Assembly: GCA_016703645.1 (NCBI GenBank)
Contig: JADJBR010000007.1
Location: forward strand, 434,001-498,000
Source of the DNA: Zoogloea sp.
GTDB taxonomy: Bacteria; Pseudomonadota; Gammaproteobacteria; Burkholderiales; Rhodocyclaceae
Direction of reading: 5' to 3'
Length of the DNA stretch: 64,000 bases
Every line of letters starts with the position of its first letter. Position 1 is the stretch's first letter. Shown here one piece after another: positions 8,454-18,518 of the stretch. A program made the position numbers and the translations under genes. The notes beneath the pieces are model-generated. The model had not been told where the DNA came from. It ran no database searches and saw only the letters and a program-made list of their open reading frames with translations.

Positions 8454-10058
8454 TCAGCCCTCGAACTGGACGTATTCGGTTTGAAAGATCGGCGCCCGGC
8501 CCGACTGGCGACGGCTCTCCGTGCGGCCGGCAAGTTCGGCGCGGGCGGGCCGTGCCCGATGGCCGCTCGAAAGCTTGAAGTAGGCCATCGCCTTGCTCAG
8601 TTGCTCGGCCTGGGCGCTCATCTCTTCGGCGGTGGCCGCGAGCTCCTCGGAGGCCGAGGCGTTTTGCTGGGTGGTCTGGGAGAGCTGGGCCATCGCAGCG
8701 TTGATCTGGCCGACGCCGGAACTCTGCTCGTCCGACGCGGAGGCGATCTCCTGGACCAGATCGGAGGTCTTGGTGATGCTCGGGATGATCCCCTCGAACA
8801 GCGTCCCGGCCCGCTCGGCCAGGGCCACGCTGCTCCTGGCGGTCTCGGAGATTTCCTGGGCCGCCACCTGGCTGCGCTCGGCCAGCTTGCGCACCTCGGC
8901 CGCCACCACGGCAAAGCCCTTGCCGTGCTCGCCAGCCCGCGCCGCTTCGATGGCTGCGTTGAGGGCCAGCAGGTTGGTCTGGTAGGCGATGTCGTCGACG
9001 ATGCCGATCTTGTCGGCGATGCTCTTCATCGCCTCGACGGTCGAGCGCACGGCCTCGCCACCTTCAATCGCCTCCTTGGCAGCCTTGGCCGCCATGCTGT
9101 CGGTGAGGGTGGCGTTCTCGCTGTTCTGGGTGACGGATGCCGACATCTGCTCCATCGACGCCGAGGTTTCCTCGACGCTCGCGGCCTGCTCGCTGGACGA
9201 CTGGGACAGGCTCTGGGCGGTGGCGCTCACCTCTTCCGACGCGCTGGAGAGCGAATCGGCCGAGCTGCGCACTTCGGTGATGATCGACGTGAGCCGTTCG
9301 TTCATGGTCTTCAGGTTGTAGAGCAGGCTGCTCGTGTCGCCGGCCTTGGTGTCGACGGTCAGCGTCATGTCCCCCTCGGCAATCTTCGACACCACGTCGG
9401 CCGCGTAAGCCGGCTCGCCGCCCAGCTGCCGCATCAGGCTGCGGGTGATGAGGACCCCGATGAGCGACACCGCAACCAGTGTGGCGGCGCCGATTCCCAT
9501 CGCCACCCAGCGGGCGCTGGCGATGCTGTGGGCGGCGTCCTCGGCGGCCTTGCGGCCCAGCTCGGCGTTGTACTGCCGATGATCCTCGAAGGCGTCCCAC
9601 AGGCGGGCCATGATGGCCTGGTTGGTCATGAGCAGGTCCCGTGCTTCTTCCATCTTGTTCACCCGCGAGAGCACATAGACGCGCTCAAGAAGTTGGTCAA
9701 ACGCGGCCAGCGCGGCCCGGTCAGCGGCCAGCAGGCTCTTGTCCTTCTCGTCGCTGAGCAGACCTTCATACTTCTTCAGCGCCTCATCGACCTTGTGGTG
9801 GTTGGCGGCGATCTTCTCTTCAAGCCCGGCCATCACGGCCGTGTCGGACGCGGTGATGTGCTGCCATAGCTGGGTGCGGGCGGCGGCCATCGGCGAGAAG
9901 GCCTCATCCAGCGTAAGGATGCTGGGCACCACGTTCACGTTGGCGTAGTTGGTGGTTTCATAGACCCGGCTCATCTGGGTCAGGCCCACGATGGCCAGGA
10001 GGATGATCCCGAAGGCGGCGGACAGGATCAGGGACAGCATTTTCTTGCTGACGGTCAT
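8454..10058 (-). CDS. methyl-accepting chemotaxis protein with 4HB periplasmic sensor
   Basis: 534 residues. A first membrane helix near residues 9-28 is followed by a helical periplasmic domain of the four-helix-bundle type (to about residue 185), a second helix ([20 protein letters not shown]), a HAMP domain ([20 protein letters not shown]) and a long cytoplasmic signalling coiled coil. The conserved hairpin tip [20 protein letters not shown] is intact. The C-terminus (QTEYVQFEG) lacks a CheR-docking pentapeptide of the NWETF kind. Ligand unknown. It lies between cheA and cheW. Confidence 0.95.
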   Translation of the reverse strand: MTVSKKMLSLILSAAFGIILLAIVGLTQMSRVYETTNYANVNVVPSILTLDEAFSPMAAARTQLWQHITASDTAVMAGLEEKIAANHHKVDEALKKYEGLLSDEKDKSLLAADRAALAAFDQLLERVYVLSRVNKMEEARDLLMTNQAIMARLWDAFEDHRQYNAELGRKAAEDAAHSIASARWVAMGIGAATLVAVSLIGVLITRSLMRQLGGEPAYAADVVSKIAEGDMTLTVDTKAGDTSSLLYNLKTMNERLTSIITEVRSSADSLSSASEEVSATAQSLSQSSSEQAASVEETSASMEQMSASVTQNSENATLTDSMAAKAAKEAIEGGEAVRSTVEAMKSIADKIGIVDDIAYQTNLLALNAAIEAARAGEHGKGFAVVAAEVRKLAERSQVAAQEISETARSSVALAERAGTLFEGIIPSITKTSDLVQEIASASDEQSSGVGQINAAMAQLSQTTQQNASASEELAATAEEMSAQAEQLSKAMAYFKLSSGHRARPARAELAGRTESRRQSGRAPIFQTEYVQFEG

Positions 10059-10086
10059 GATGATTCTCCAAGTAAGGGTCGACGGA

Positions 10087-12321
10087 TCAAACCGGCGACA
10101 GAGTGGAAGGCAGATGACGGGAAACGGGTTGGCGCTCGGTCACCTGCCGAACCAGCCCGGGAACATCAAGGATCAGGGCAACTTCTCCGCTGCCCAGAAT
10201 GATGGAGCCGCCGATGCAGCGGATATGACTGAAGACCTTGCCGAGGGGCTTGATGACGGTCTGGAACTCGCCGAAGAGCTGATCCACCACCAGCCCGGCA
10301 CGCTCCCCGGCGTACTGCACCACCACCACGTTCTCGCGGCGGGGCGCCTCGCCCGGGATGTCGAAGAGGTCGCGCAGGCGCACGAAGGGCAGCACCTCGC
10401 CGCGCAGGTTGAGGTAGCTCGCGCCCTGCTCGGGCTTGTCCTCCTCGGGCAGCTCGATGCACTCCAGCACCTGCTCCAGCGGCACCACGTACGACGCGTT
10501 GCCGGCGCCGATGAGAAAGCCGTCGATGATGGCCAGCGTCAGTGGCAGACGCAGACGCACCGTGGTGCCCTGCCCTTCCACGCTGTCCAGATCAACGGTG
10601 CCGCGCAGCGCCAGGATGTTGCGCTTGACCACATCCATCCCCACACCGCGCCCGGACAGGTTGCTGACCTGCGTCGCGGTGGAGAAACCGGGCTCGAAGA
10701 TGAGGCCGAAGATCTCCTTGTCGGACAGCACCTGGCCTTCGCTCACCAGCCCGCGCTCGACCGCCTTCTGCAGGATGCGCTCCTTGCGCAGCCCGCCGCC
10801 GTCGTCGCTCACTTCGATGACGATGCTGCCTGACTCGTGATGGGCGTTCAGGCTCAGCCGGCCCTGCTGCGGCTTGCCCCGGGCGAGGCGCACATCGGCC
10901 GGCTCGATGCCATGGTCCAGGGCATTGCGCACGATATGGGTGAGTGGATCGCCGATCTTCTCCACGACCGTCTTGTCCAGCTCGGTCTCTCCCCCCTGGA
11001 TGTCCAGTTGGATGTCCTTGCCGAGTTCGGCGGCCACGTCACGGACAACCCGCCGGAAGCGGTTGAAGGTGGCGCCGATCTGCACCATCCGCAGCGTGAG
11101 GGCGGAGTCGCGCACATCCTCAACCAGTCGGGCCAGGACGCTGGTGCTTTCCACCAGGTCAGGCACCTTGAGGCGTCGCGCCACCAGTTGGGCACCGGCG
11201 CCCGCGATGATCAATTCGCCCACCAGGTTGATGAGCTGGTCGAGCTTGGCGGCATCAACACGGATCAGTGTGGCCTCCCCCGCCGCTGTCGCCTTGACCT
11301 GCTGCTGACGCTCAAGCGCTGCGTCAACCAAGGGCTTATCCACCAGCTGCTGGGCCACAAGAACCTCGCCCAGCAAGGGCGCGGGGCTTCCCCCGCCACT
11401 GTCCGGACCCATACGCCCCTGGGTTTCCAGGGCCTGGGCGAGCTCCTCCTCGGTCAGGGAGCCGCAGCGGACCAGCATCCGGCCGAGCAAGAGGCTGTCC
11501 TCAGGCATGTCGGCAAACAGCGCGCGGTAGTTCGCAAGCGGGCCATAGGGCGGAATCAGGCGGACGACACTGTCCTCGCGGACGAAGTCGAAGGCGCCGT
11601 CGATGCTCGCCTGGTCGGTTTCACTGGCAAAGCTGAGCTCGTAGCCGATGTAGCAGCTTTCCGGATCGATCACCGACAGGGGCGGAATGTCGCCGAGGAT
11701 CAGCTCAAGGTTGACGATCTGGCCGAAGGTGCCGAGATAGCGCAGGATCGACAGCGGGTCCATGCCATCCCGCAGCAGGTTGGGCCCGGAGCGCAGGGAG
11801 ATGTGCCACATGCCGCTGGTGACGCTGTCGTTTCCGCGCACCGGCGCCGCTGAGGGATGCGCAATGTCGTTGCCGTCAGGCCAGTCCACGTCGCTGAAGT
11901 CCGGCTCCGCCGGCGCGGCGGAAGGGGCCTCCAGGTAGGTCTGAAGCCGGGCGGCGATGGCATCGCTGCGCCCAGAGAGGGCATCGTCGGGGGCCTGCCC
12001 CGCCGCGACCCCGTCGATGAGCTGCCCAAGGTGGTCACAGACCTCCAGCAGCAGGCTTCCCAGGGCCGGGCTCATTCCCAGGCGATGGTCGCGAACCCGG
12101 TCCAGCACGCTCTCGGCCACGTGGGTGAAGGCCACAACATGGTCAAGGGAGAACAGGCCCGCCGAGCCCTTGATGGTGTGGGCGGCGCGGAAGATGGCGT
12201 TGACGGCTTCCGCATCGTCTGGGGTCTGCTCAAGCAGCAGAAGGGCCTCCTCCATGTGCTGGAGCAGTTCCCGGCTTTCGACGACCAGGGTCTGCAGGGC
12301 GTCGTCCATTTGGGCACTCAT
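10087..12321 (-). CDS. cheA: chemotaxis histidine kinase CheA
   Basis: 744 residues. P1/HPt carries phospho-His48 in [14 protein letters not shown] middle domain ([20 protein letters not shown]) is of the kind found in this CheA subgroup. A linker at about residues 275-342 has two copies of an LGxxLVxxxxLxxxxLxxAL motif. P3 dimerisation ([20 protein letters not shown]), the P4 ATPase ([32 protein letters not shown]) and the P5 CheW-like domain follow. It phosphorylates CheY and CheB. The start at [10 protein letters not shown] was chosen because it opens P1; the upstream in-frame Met overlaps the STAS gene. Confidence 0.97.
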   Translation of the reverse strand: MSAQMDDALQTLVVESRELLQHMEEALLLLEQTPDDAEAVNAIFRAAHTIKGSAGLFSLDHVVAFTHVAESVLDRVRDHRLGMSPALGSLLLEVCDHLGQLIDGVAAGQAPDDALSGRSDAIAARLQTYLEAPSAAPAEPDFSDVDWPDGNDIAHPSAAPVRGNDSVTSGMWHISLRSGPNLLRDGMDPLSILRYLGTFGQIVNLELILGDIPPLSVIDPESCYIGYELSFASETDQASIDGAFDFVREDSVVRLIPPYGPLANYRALFADMPEDSLLLGRMLVRCGSLTEEELAQALETQGRMGPDSGGGSPAPLLGEVLVAQQLVDKPLVDAALERQQQVKATAAGEATLIRVDAAKLDQLINLVGELIIAGAGAQLVARRLKVPDLVESTSVLARLVEDVRDSALTLRMVQIGATFNRFRRVVRDVAAELGKDIQLDIQGGETELDKTVVEKIGDPLTHIVRNALDHGIEPADVRLARGKPQQGRLSLNAHHESGSIVIEVSDDGGGLRKERILQKAVERGLVSEGQVLSDKEIFGLIFEPGFSTATQVSNLSGRGVGMDVVKRNILALRGTVDLDSVEGQGTTVRLRLPLTLAIIDGFLIGAGNASYVVPLEQVLECIELPEEDKPEQGASYLNLRGEVLPFVRLRDLFDIPGEAPRRENVVVVQYAGERAGLVVDQLFGEFQTVIKPLGKVFSHIRCIGGSIILGSGEVALILDVPGLVRQVTERQPVSRHLPSTLSPV

Positions 12322-12340
12322 CGTGACGGTCTCCTGGCGT

Positions 12341-12655
12341 TCAGGCCTGCGCCGGAAGCGCATCGCTGAAAAATTCGGTCAGGCGGCAGAAGGTCAGCGC
12401 CTCGGTGACCCGCGCGCTGACGCTGAGCAAGCGCAGGGCGCGATCGGCCGCAGCCGCCTCCATACGCAGGGAAACCAGCAGCTGGATGCCTGCCGCGTCG
12501 ATGTCGCTGACACCCGACAGATCCAGCTCCACATCACCCGGAGCGCCCATGGCCACCAGCAGCCGGTCGCGCCAGTCCCTGGCGGTGTAGATCGTCATTT
12601 CACCGGCAATCACCACACGGCTTGTGCCGAGCTTGCATTGATCGGATGCATTCAT
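12341..12655 (-). CDS. STAS-domain protein (anti-sigma factor antagonist-like)
   Basis: 104 residues covering one STAS domain (VVIAGEMTIYTARDW, VELDLSGVSDIDAAGIQLLV). In SpoIIAA-type antagonists the motif reads DSSG with a phosphorylatable serine; here it is DAAG, so regulation by serine phosphorylation is unlikely. STAS proteins of this sort are common beside CheA in large chemosensory clusters; the role is not settled. It lies 19 bp upstream of cheA. Confidence 0.88.
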   Translation of the reverse strand: MNASDQCKLGTSRVVIAGEMTIYTARDWRDRLLVAMGAPGDVELDLSGVSDIDAAGIQLLVSLRMEAAAADRALRLLSVSARVTEALTFCRLTEFFSDALPAQA

Positions 12656-12686
12656 TGTTTTCTCCTCATTGGGCGCGCGGGCACGA

Positions 12687-13055
12687 TCACGGCAGGATCA
12701 GCTTGGCGACGGCCGTCAGCATCTGCGGCGGCTGGAAGGGCTTGACCACCCACGCCTTGGCGCCGGCGGCCTGGCCTTCCCGTTTCTTGTCATCACCGGC
12801 CTCGGTGGTCAGCATGATTACTGGCGTGAACTTGTAGGCCGGGATCTGCTTGAGGGCCTTCACGAAGCTGATGCCGTCCATGTTCGGCATGTTCACGTCG
12901 CTGATGATCAGGTGGATCTTGCGGCCGTCGAGCTTGGTCAGCGCGTCCTTGCCATCGCACCCCTCGATCACTTCGTAGCCGGCGCCCTTGAGGGCAATGC
13001 CGACCACCTGCCGCAAGGAGGTGGAGTCATCCACGATCAGGATGGTCTTTCCCAT
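12687..13055 (-). CDS. cheY: chemotaxis response regulator CheY
   Basis: 122-residue stand-alone receiver: acidic pair in LIVDDSTSLRQ, phosphoacceptor Asp53 (LIISDVNMPNMDG), Thr83 in IMLTTEAG, Lys105 in WVVKPFQPP. These are all the residues needed for phosphotransfer from CheA and switching, so it probably controls the flagellar motor or a pilus output. It follows the preceding MCP gene by 10 bp. Confidence 0.95.
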   Translation of the reverse strand: MGKTILIVDDSTSLRQVVGIALKGAGYEVIEGCDGKDALTKLDGRKIHLIISDVNMPNMDGISFVKALKQIPAYKFTPVIMLTTEAGDDKKREGQAAGAKAWVVKPFQPPQMLTAVAKLILP

Positions 13056-13065
13056 GTCTGTTTCC

Positions 13066-14274
13066 TCAGAAAAATGTAATGCCTGCGGAATCCGGAGCGC
13101 TGCCGCCCTCTCCGCGATGCAGGGAATGTTGTTCGGGGGTGGTGTAGGCCTTGCTCATCTCGGTCATCCAGCTGGAGGCGACCAGCGCTTCCGGCTCCAC
13201 CCCCACCCTGACCTCCCCCAGGGCCGACCCAAGGCGCGATTCAAGCCGCCCCATGTCGTCCGCCACATGGCTCAGCACCTGGCTGACCCGATCCTGGAAC
13301 TGCAGCGAGACCAGCACCTCGGCGATCTCCCCGGCCAGGGCCTGGCCCTCGTCGGTGATTGAGCGGGAGGTATCCACCAGCCCGCCTGCGGCGCAGCGCA
13401 AGCGCTGGACCACCTCGCCGATCCGCTGGCTTGACGCTGACACCAGGGTCTGGTCGTCACGGGCGTAGCGCTGGGAGATCTCCAAGGTTTCGCTGATTGC
13501 CCCGGTTACCGACCTGACGGTGTCGCCAATGCGCTTGCCCATTTCCCCGGACGCGGTGGACAGCTTCCGTACCTCGTCGGCAACCACAGCGAAGCCCCGC
13601 CCGGCCTCACCTGCGCGGGCCGCCTCGATGGCTGCGTTGAGGGCAAGGAGGTTGGTCTGCTTGGCCACATCCCCCACCTGCCCGGCCATGTCTTCCAGGG
13701 TGGCGGTGATGTTGCCGAGTTCGGCCACATGGGTCAGGAGCACCTCCTTGTGGGACAAGGCTGCGCGCAGTGCGCCGACAATTTCGTCGAGTTCCTTCTC
13801 GGTGGCATTGAGGAGGCTCGCAAGATCGTCACCGGCAGTCGCCCGGGATGCGTCGAGGGCCAGTCCGATGCGCTGGGATATCTGGCCGAAGCGGGATGAC
13901 AGCGCGGTGATGGCGTCCTCGGTCTGAGCACGGGCCACATGGATCTGCCCGACCCAGACCGGCAGCACCTGTTCGCACAGATTGTCCAGCCCACGCACAT
14001 GCAGACTCCCTTGGCGGGCCGCGTGCGCCTCGTTGGTCAGTTGCTGGCGCTGGTCCCTGATCGCCTTCCGATGACCACGCTCGAAGGCCAGGCCCAGACC
14101 GGCAATCATCCCCCACTGAAGCAGCGCAAGGCCTGCGACAAGAGGCTGGGCACCTCCGACGGCAAACAGCAATCCCGCCGTTGCACCGCCCAGGACAATC
14201 CAGGCCCAGGGCGCACCCCGGCCAGCCAGATCATCCATGGACGGGGCCGTCCCTGCAGTCATGCCCTTGTTCAT
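13066..14274 (-). CDS. methyl-accepting chemotaxis protein without periplasmic sensor
   Basis: 402 residues. Two adjacent hydrophobic helices (about residues 23-40 and 45-62) form a hairpin with almost no periplasmic loop. A cytoplasmic helical region then leads to an MCP signalling domain with the tip [20 protein letters not shown]. No HAMP domain is evident. The protein therefore probably senses a cytoplasmic or membrane-state signal, not an external ligand. It overlaps the stop of the upstream HTH-receiver gene by four bases (ATGA). Confidence 0.9.
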   Translation of the reverse strand: MNKGMTAGTAPSMDDLAGRGAPWAWIVLGGATAGLLFAVGGAQPLVAGLALLQWGMIAGLGLAFERGHRKAIRDQRQQLTNEAHAARQGSLHVRGLDNLCEQVLPVWVGQIHVARAQTEDAITALSSRFGQISQRIGLALDASRATAGDDLASLLNATEKELDEIVGALRAALSHKEVLLTHVAELGNITATLEDMAGQVGDVAKQTNLLALNAAIEAARAGEAGRGFAVVADEVRKLSTASGEMGKRIGDTVRSVTGAISETLEISQRYARDDQTLVSASSQRIGEVVQRLRCAAGGLVDTSRSITDEGQALAGEIAEVLVSLQFQDRVSQVLSHVADDMGRLESRLGSALGEVRVGVEPEALVASSWMTEMSKAYTTPEQHSLHRGEGGSAPDSAGITFF

Positions 14275-14894
14275 CTCGTTTCCTCCTGTCTGTCACTGCA
14301 CTTCTCCTCATGCCGGCGCCAGTTGCGCAGGAAGACCCTCACCAGCGCCGCCAGCTCGGTGCCATCCACCGGGGTGCCGACAATCACCACTTCGTCGGGC
14401 AGGTCGTTTCTGAGCCCCAGTCGGTCTGCATCGGAGGCCACCAGCACCACGATCAGCATCGCCCGGTCTCGCCCCGCCCCTGTGAGGGTTCGTACCAACC
14501 GGACAAGATCCAGCCCGGTCACGACGAGATCGATGATCAACACTTCGGGCGCCCGCTCGCCGATGCGGAGCAGCCCTTCAAAACCATCCTCGGCAACGGA
14601 TACCCGGCAGTCGGGCAGCAAGGGGGTAAGCACCGCCTGCAGCGCCTGCCGATCCGCCTCGCTTTCGCGCACGACCAGGATCTGGAAGGGCTCGGCAGCG
14701 GCGCCGCCGGCACGCCGCTGGTCACCCAGCAGCCGCGCCACCGACTCAACCAGAATCCGGCGATGCCCACCGGGTGTCTTCCAGGCGTTGAGGCGCCCCT
14801 CCTCGACCCAGAGCTGGGCCGTACGCACGCTCACGCCCAGCTGCTGTGCAGCTTCTCGGGTGGAGCAGGTCCGGGATGTCTTGGAATCAGTCAT
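14271..14894 (-). CDS. HTH (MerR/excisionase-like) DNA-binding protein fused to a degenerate receiver domain
   Basis: 207 residues from MTDSKTSRT (an alternative start lies 11 codons upstream). The N-terminus holds an excisionase/MerR-type helix-turn-helix ([20 protein letters not shown] with the KTPGGHRR wing). Residues 75-195 resemble a receiver: an Asp is kept in [12 protein letters not shown], but the acidic pair reads RESE and the conserved Lys position reads GTPVD. Phosphorylation-dependent switching is therefore questionable. As first gene of the chemotaxis operon it may be an autoregulator; that is inference. Confidence 0.82.
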   Translation of the reverse strand: MTDSKTSRTCSTREAAQQLGVSVRTAQLWVEEGRLNAWKTPGGHRRILVESVARLLGDQRRAGGAAAEPFQILVVRESEADRQALQAVLTPLLPDCRVSVAEDGFEGLLRIGERAPEVLIIDLVVTGLDLVRLVRTLTGAGRDRAMLIVVLVASDADRLGLRNDLPDEVVIVGTPVDGTELAALVRVFLRNWRRHEEKCSDRQEETR

Positions 14895-15223
14895 GGCGTT
14901 TGGTGAGTGTTTTAGCGATATTATCATTAATGACGATTTATGTTGTATTTTTTGTATTTAATGTTTTTATGTGGGTTTGTAAGTCGTCTTCTTACACCTG
15001 ATGTGCATGAGTTTCTTATTCAGAATCGTCCTTAAACACAGACTGCAAACCGTAACTAACTGAAAAACAGAGACAACTTATCTCTCTTTGAAAGTGCTTC
15101 CGGGCCCATGGCTTCATCGGGAAACATGTCGGAAGTGTTCGTCTTTCGATGAACTTAAAATCGTTTTTATCGGTTTTGATATTATTGCGCACTCCATCAA
15201 CCCCTTCGTTCCGGGTGCAGCGC
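14895..15223 (-). other. AT-rich gap upstream of the chemotaxis operon
   Basis: About 330 bases with no convincing gene. The part next to the HTH-receiver gene (14905-14975) is strikingly AT-rich against the GC-rich surroundings and probably holds the operon promoter, for example a GATAAT-like -10 at 14925-14920. I could not find a well-spaced -35 or a sigma28 site. A 69-codon open frame on the minus strand (15225-15016) begins in the acnB terminator and shows no family resemblance. Confidence 0.4.
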
Positions 15224-15265
15224 AAAAAGAAAGCCCCTGACCGGTCTCCCGGTCAGGGGCTTTCT
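15224..15265 (-). terminator. rho-independent terminator of acnB
   Basis: A perfect 17-bp stem (15228-15244 with 15249-15265) closes on a TCTC tetraloop (plus-strand sense). Read on the minus strand it is followed by a run of Ts (AAAAA at 15224-15228 on the plus strand). It lies 46 bases beyond the acnB stop codon. Confidence 0.9.
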
Positions 15266-15310
15266 GCTGCATCGGGCCGGACTCACATCCGGCCGAGGTG
15301 CATTGAGGCG

Positions 15311-17908
15311 TTACATCTCGACGGTATCCGCCACTTCAGTGAAGGCGGGGATCTGGTCGAAGTTCATGTAGCGGTAGATGTCGGCGGCCTTGGCATTCAC
15401 CACCTTGATCTGCTCCATGTACTCTTCCTTGGTCACGATCCGGCCGGCCAGGGCGCACATGGCGGCCAGTTCGGCGGAGCCCAGGTAGACACGGGTGTCG
15501 ATGCCCAGGCGGTTCGGGAAGTTGCGGGTGGAGGTGGAGATGGCGGTGGAACCCTTGCGGATCTGGGCCTGGTTGCCCATGCACAGGGAACAGCCGGGCA
15601 TTTCCATGCGGGCGCCGGACTTGCCGAGAACGCCGTAGTAGCCTTCTTCGGTCAGGATCAGGGCATCCATCTTGGTCGGCGGGGCAATCCACAGACGGGT
15701 CGGGATGTCGGACTTGCCTTCCAGCACCTTGCCGGCAGCCCGGAAGTGGCCGATGTTGGTCATGCAGGAACCGATGAAGACTTCGTCGATCTTGTCGCCG
15801 GCGACTTCGGACAGCACCTTCACATCGTCCGGGTCGTTCGGGCAGGCCAGGATCGGCTCGGTGACTTCGGCCAGGTCGATCTCGATCACGGCGGCGTACT
15901 CGGCGCTGGCGTCCGGCTGCAGCAGCACGCCGTTCTCGATCCAGTCTTCCATGGCCTTGATGCGGCGCTTGAGGGTGCGGGCATCTTCGTAGCCTTCGGC
16001 GATCATCCACTTCATCAGGGTGATGTTGGAACGCATGTACTCGACGATCGGATCCTTGTTCAGGGCGATCGCGCAGGCGGCGGCGGAGCGCTCGGCAGCA
16101 GCGTCGGAGAGCTCGAAGGCTTGCTCGACCTTCAGGTCGGGCAGACCTTCGATTTCGAGGATGCGGCCGGAGAAGACGTTCTTCTTGCCCTTCTTCTCGA
16201 CGGTCAGCAGGCCGGCCTTGATGGCGTACAGGGGGATGGCATTGACCAGGTCACGCAGGGTGATGCCCGGTTGCATCTGGCCCTTGAAGCGCACCAGCAC
16301 GGATTCCGGCATGTCCAGCGGCATCACGCCGGTGGCCGCGGCAAAGGCCACCAGGCCGGAGCCGGCCGGGAAGGAGATGCCGATCGGGAAGCGGGTGTGG
16401 GAGTCGCCACCGGTGCCGACGGTGTCGGGCAGCAGCAGGCGGTTCAGCCAGGAGTGGATCACGCCGTCGCCCGGACGCAGGGACACGCCGCCACGGGTGG
16501 AGATGAAGGACGGCAGCTCGCGGTGCATCTTCACGTCCACCAGCTTCGGGTAGGCGGCGGTGTGGCAGAAGGACTGCATCACCAGATCGGCGGAGAAGCC
16601 GAGGCAGGCCAGATCCTTCAACTCGTCGCGGGTCATCGGGCCGGTGGTGTCCTGGGAGCCAACGGTGGTCATCTTGGGCTCGCAGTAGGTGCCGGGCAGC
16701 ACGCCCTTGCCTTCGGGCAGGCCGCAGGCACGGCCGACCATCTTCTGGGCCAAGGAGTAACCGGTGCCAGCATCTGCCGGGTTCTGGGGCAGGCGGAACA
16801 GGGTGGACGGGGGCAGACCCAGGGCTTCACGCGCCTTGGTGGTCAGGCCACGACCGATGATCAGGGGAATACGGCCGCCAGCACGGACTTCGTCGAGGAT
16901 GACGAGGGTCTTGAGCTGGGATTCGGCAATCACGGTGCCGTTCTTGAGGGCGGTGACCTTGCCGGAGGCTTCGTCCACCTGCAGCTCGATCTCGTCGCCC
17001 ATGTCCATCTGGCCGGCATCGATCTCGATGGGCAGCGCACCGGCATCTTCCATGGTGTTGAAGAAGATCGGGGCGATCTTGGAGCCCAGGCACACGCCGC
17101 CAAAGCGCTTGTTCGGGACGAAGGGGATGTCTTCGCCGGTGAACCACAGCACGGAGTTGGTGGCGGACTTGCGGGAGGAGCCGGTACCGACCACGTCACC
17201 GACGTAGGCGATCAGGTTGCCCTTGGCAGCCAGGCCTTCCAGTTGCTTCAGGGGGCCGCGGGCGCCTGCCTCGTCAGGCTCGATGCCCGGACGCGGGTTC
17301 TTCAGCATGGCCAGGGCGTGCAGCGGGATGTCGGGGCGGGACCAGGCGTCCGGGGCGGGCGACAGGTCATCGGTGTTGGTTTCGCCGGTGACCTTGAAGA
17401 CGGTCAGCTTCTGGCTGGCGGGAACGGCGGGACGGGTGGTGAACCACTCGCCGTCGGCCCAGGATTGCAGCACGGACTTGGCGTTGGCGTTGCCCTTGTC
17501 GGCGAGTTCCTTGACGTCGTGGAAGAAGTCGAACACCAGCAGGGTCTTCTTGAGGCCTTCAGCGGCGGCAGCGCCGGTTTCGCCATTGGCGAGCTGGTCG
17601 ATCAGGGGCTTGACGTTGTAGCCGCCGAGCATGGTGCCCAGCAGTTCGGTGGCCTTGACCTTGGAGACGAGGCCACAGGCCACTTCGCCCTTGGCAACCT
17701 TGGCCAGGAACTCGGCTTTCACCTTGGCGGCGTCGTCCACACCGGCGGGGACACGGTGGGTCAGCAGATCGACCAGGAAGGCCTCTTCGCCGGCCGGCGG
17801 GGTTTGCAACAGTTCGACCAGGGCTTGGGTTTGCTGCTTCGACAGGGGCAGCGGCGGGATGCCGAGGGCGGCGCGCTCGGCAACATGCTGGCGGTAGGCT
17901 TCAAGCAT
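15311..17908 (-). CDS. acnB: bifunctional aconitate hydratase 2 / 2-methylisocitrate dehydratase AcnB
   Basis: 865 residues, the usual AcnB length. The N-terminal HEAT-like and swivel domains ([20 protein letters not shown]) precede the catalytic domains. The [4Fe-4S] cysteines are in [10 protein letters not shown] and [11 protein letters not shown], and the substrate-binding blocks [14 protein letters not shown] and [15 protein letters not shown] are present. It interconverts citrate and isocitrate in the TCA cycle. It is a single-gene unit with a strong terminator, and an AT-rich promoter region with a perfect palindrome upstream. Confidence 0.98.
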   Translation of the reverse strand: MLEAYRQHVAERAALGIPPLPLSKQQTQALVELLQTPPAGEEAFLVDLLTHRVPAGVDDAAKVKAEFLAKVAKGEVACGLVSKVKATELLGTMLGGYNVKPLIDQLANGETGAAAAEGLKKTLLVFDFFHDVKELADKGNANAKSVLQSWADGEWFTTRPAVPASQKLTVFKVTGETNTDDLSPAPDAWSRPDIPLHALAMLKNPRPGIEPDEAGARGPLKQLEGLAAKGNLIAYVGDVVGTGSSRKSATNSVLWFTGEDIPFVPNKRFGGVCLGSKIAPIFFNTMEDAGALPIEIDAGQMDMGDEIELQVDEASGKVTALKNGTVIAESQLKTLVILDEVRAGGRIPLIIGRGLTTKAREALGLPPSTLFRLPQNPADAGTGYSLAQKMVGRACGLPEGKGVLPGTYCEPKMTTVGSQDTTGPMTRDELKDLACLGFSADLVMQSFCHTAAYPKLVDVKMHRELPSFISTRGGVSLRPGDGVIHSWLNRLLLPDTVGTGGDSHTRFPIGISFPAGSGLVAFAAATGVMPLDMPESVLVRFKGQMQPGITLRDLVNAIPLYAIKAGLLTVEKKGKKNVFSGRILEIEGLPDLKVEQAFELSDAAAERSAAACAIALNKDPIVEYMRSNITLMKWMIAEGYEDARTLKRRIKAMEDWIENGVLLQPDASAEYAAVIEIDLAEVTEPILACPNDPDDVKVLSEVAGDKIDEVFIGSCMTNIGHFRAAGKVLEGKSDIPTRLWIAPPTKMDALILTEEGYYGVLGKSGARMEMPGCSLCMGNQAQIRKGSTAISTSTRNFPNRLGIDTRVYLGSAELAAMCALAGRIVTKEEYMEQIKVVNAKAADIYRYMNFDQIPAFTEVADTVEM

Positions 17909-18040
17909 GGGTAGATCCTTCCTAGACGGTGGTTACATGACAGGTTTGCTGACTGAGCGACCGGCCGTTTCGGGCCCGGAGCGCCTCTCCCGAATGGACT
18001 GGCACCTTGTTCTGAAATTTCGGCGCCAAGTCTTATATAT

Positions 18041-18081
18041 ATTATATTTTATTTCTGATCCGATTGTGCGCCCGCACAATC
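18041..18081 (-). promoter_or_regulatory. acnB promoter region with 20-bp palindromic operator candidate
   Basis: GATTGTGCG-CC-CGCACAATC (18062-18081) is a perfect inverted repeat with 9-bp arms. On the minus strand it sits just upstream of TATAAT (18046-18041), so it covers the place of a -35 element; the acnB start is at 17908. No U-tract follows, which argues against a terminator for the response regulator gene ending at 18113. The binding protein is unknown; both activation and repression are possible. Confidence 0.45.
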
Positions 18082-18112
18082 CTAAAATCCCGCAAACACG
18101 ATGGCACCTACC

Positions 18113-18499
18113 TCAGGACTTGAGGCAGTCGGCGAGCACGCTTTCGACTGCCTTGAGGTTGATGGGTTTGATCAACAGATCGTCGAAGCCGGCCTCCACG
18201 AGGCTCTGCTTTTCTTCGGGCAACGCATGGGCAGTATAGGCGATGATGCGGAGGCCATTGAACTTGACGTCAGCCCGTAGCCTGGCCAGGACTTCTTCGC
18301 CGGACATGCCGGGCATGCTGATATCGAGCAGAACGATGTCGAAGTGCTCTTCTGCAAGTCTCCGCAAGGCGGATGGCCCATCTTCGGCCTCTTCCGAGAG
18401 CATGCCCAGACGGTTGACGAAGGCGACGGCAAGGCGCCGGTTGATGGCATTGTCGTCGACGACAAGCACCCGTTTTTTCGCTGCGGAAGAATCGCTCAT
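18113..18499 (-). CDS. single-domain response regulator
   Basis: 128-residue receiver only: RVLVVDDNAINRRLA, phosphoacceptor Asp59 (DIVLLDISMPGMSG), Thr in IIAYTAHALP, Lys in LLIKPINL. The sequence type is that of receivers attached to or paired with hybrid sensor kinases. The start at MSDSSAAKK was chosen because upstream in-frame sequence would run through the kinase gene. It follows that kinase by 19 bp and is most likely its phosphorylation target; no output domain is present. Confidence 0.92.
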   Translation of the reverse strand: MSDSSAAKKRVLVVDDNAINRRLAVAFVNRLGMLSEEAEDGPSALRRLAEEHFDIVLLDISMPGMSGEEVLARLRADVKFNGLRIIAYTAHALPEEKQSLVEAGFDDLLIKPINLKAVESVLADCLKS

Positions 18500-18518
18500 G
18501 GCGTGGAGATCACCTTGC

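Noticed and set aside
15016-15225. 69-codon minus-strand open frame upstream of the chemotaxis operon
   Set aside because: It begins in the acnB terminator stem, has no recognisable features and lies in AT-rich noncoding DNA.
15149-17914. 921-codon open frame on the plus strand
   Set aside because: It is the complement of acnB; Gly/His/Gln-rich translation without domains. The same applies to the long plus-strand frames over cheA (10837-11853), the MCP (8217-9869), aorB (32815-34299), the permease (39800-41371), the ATP-grasp gene (61817-63256) and the TIR fusion (3137-4738).
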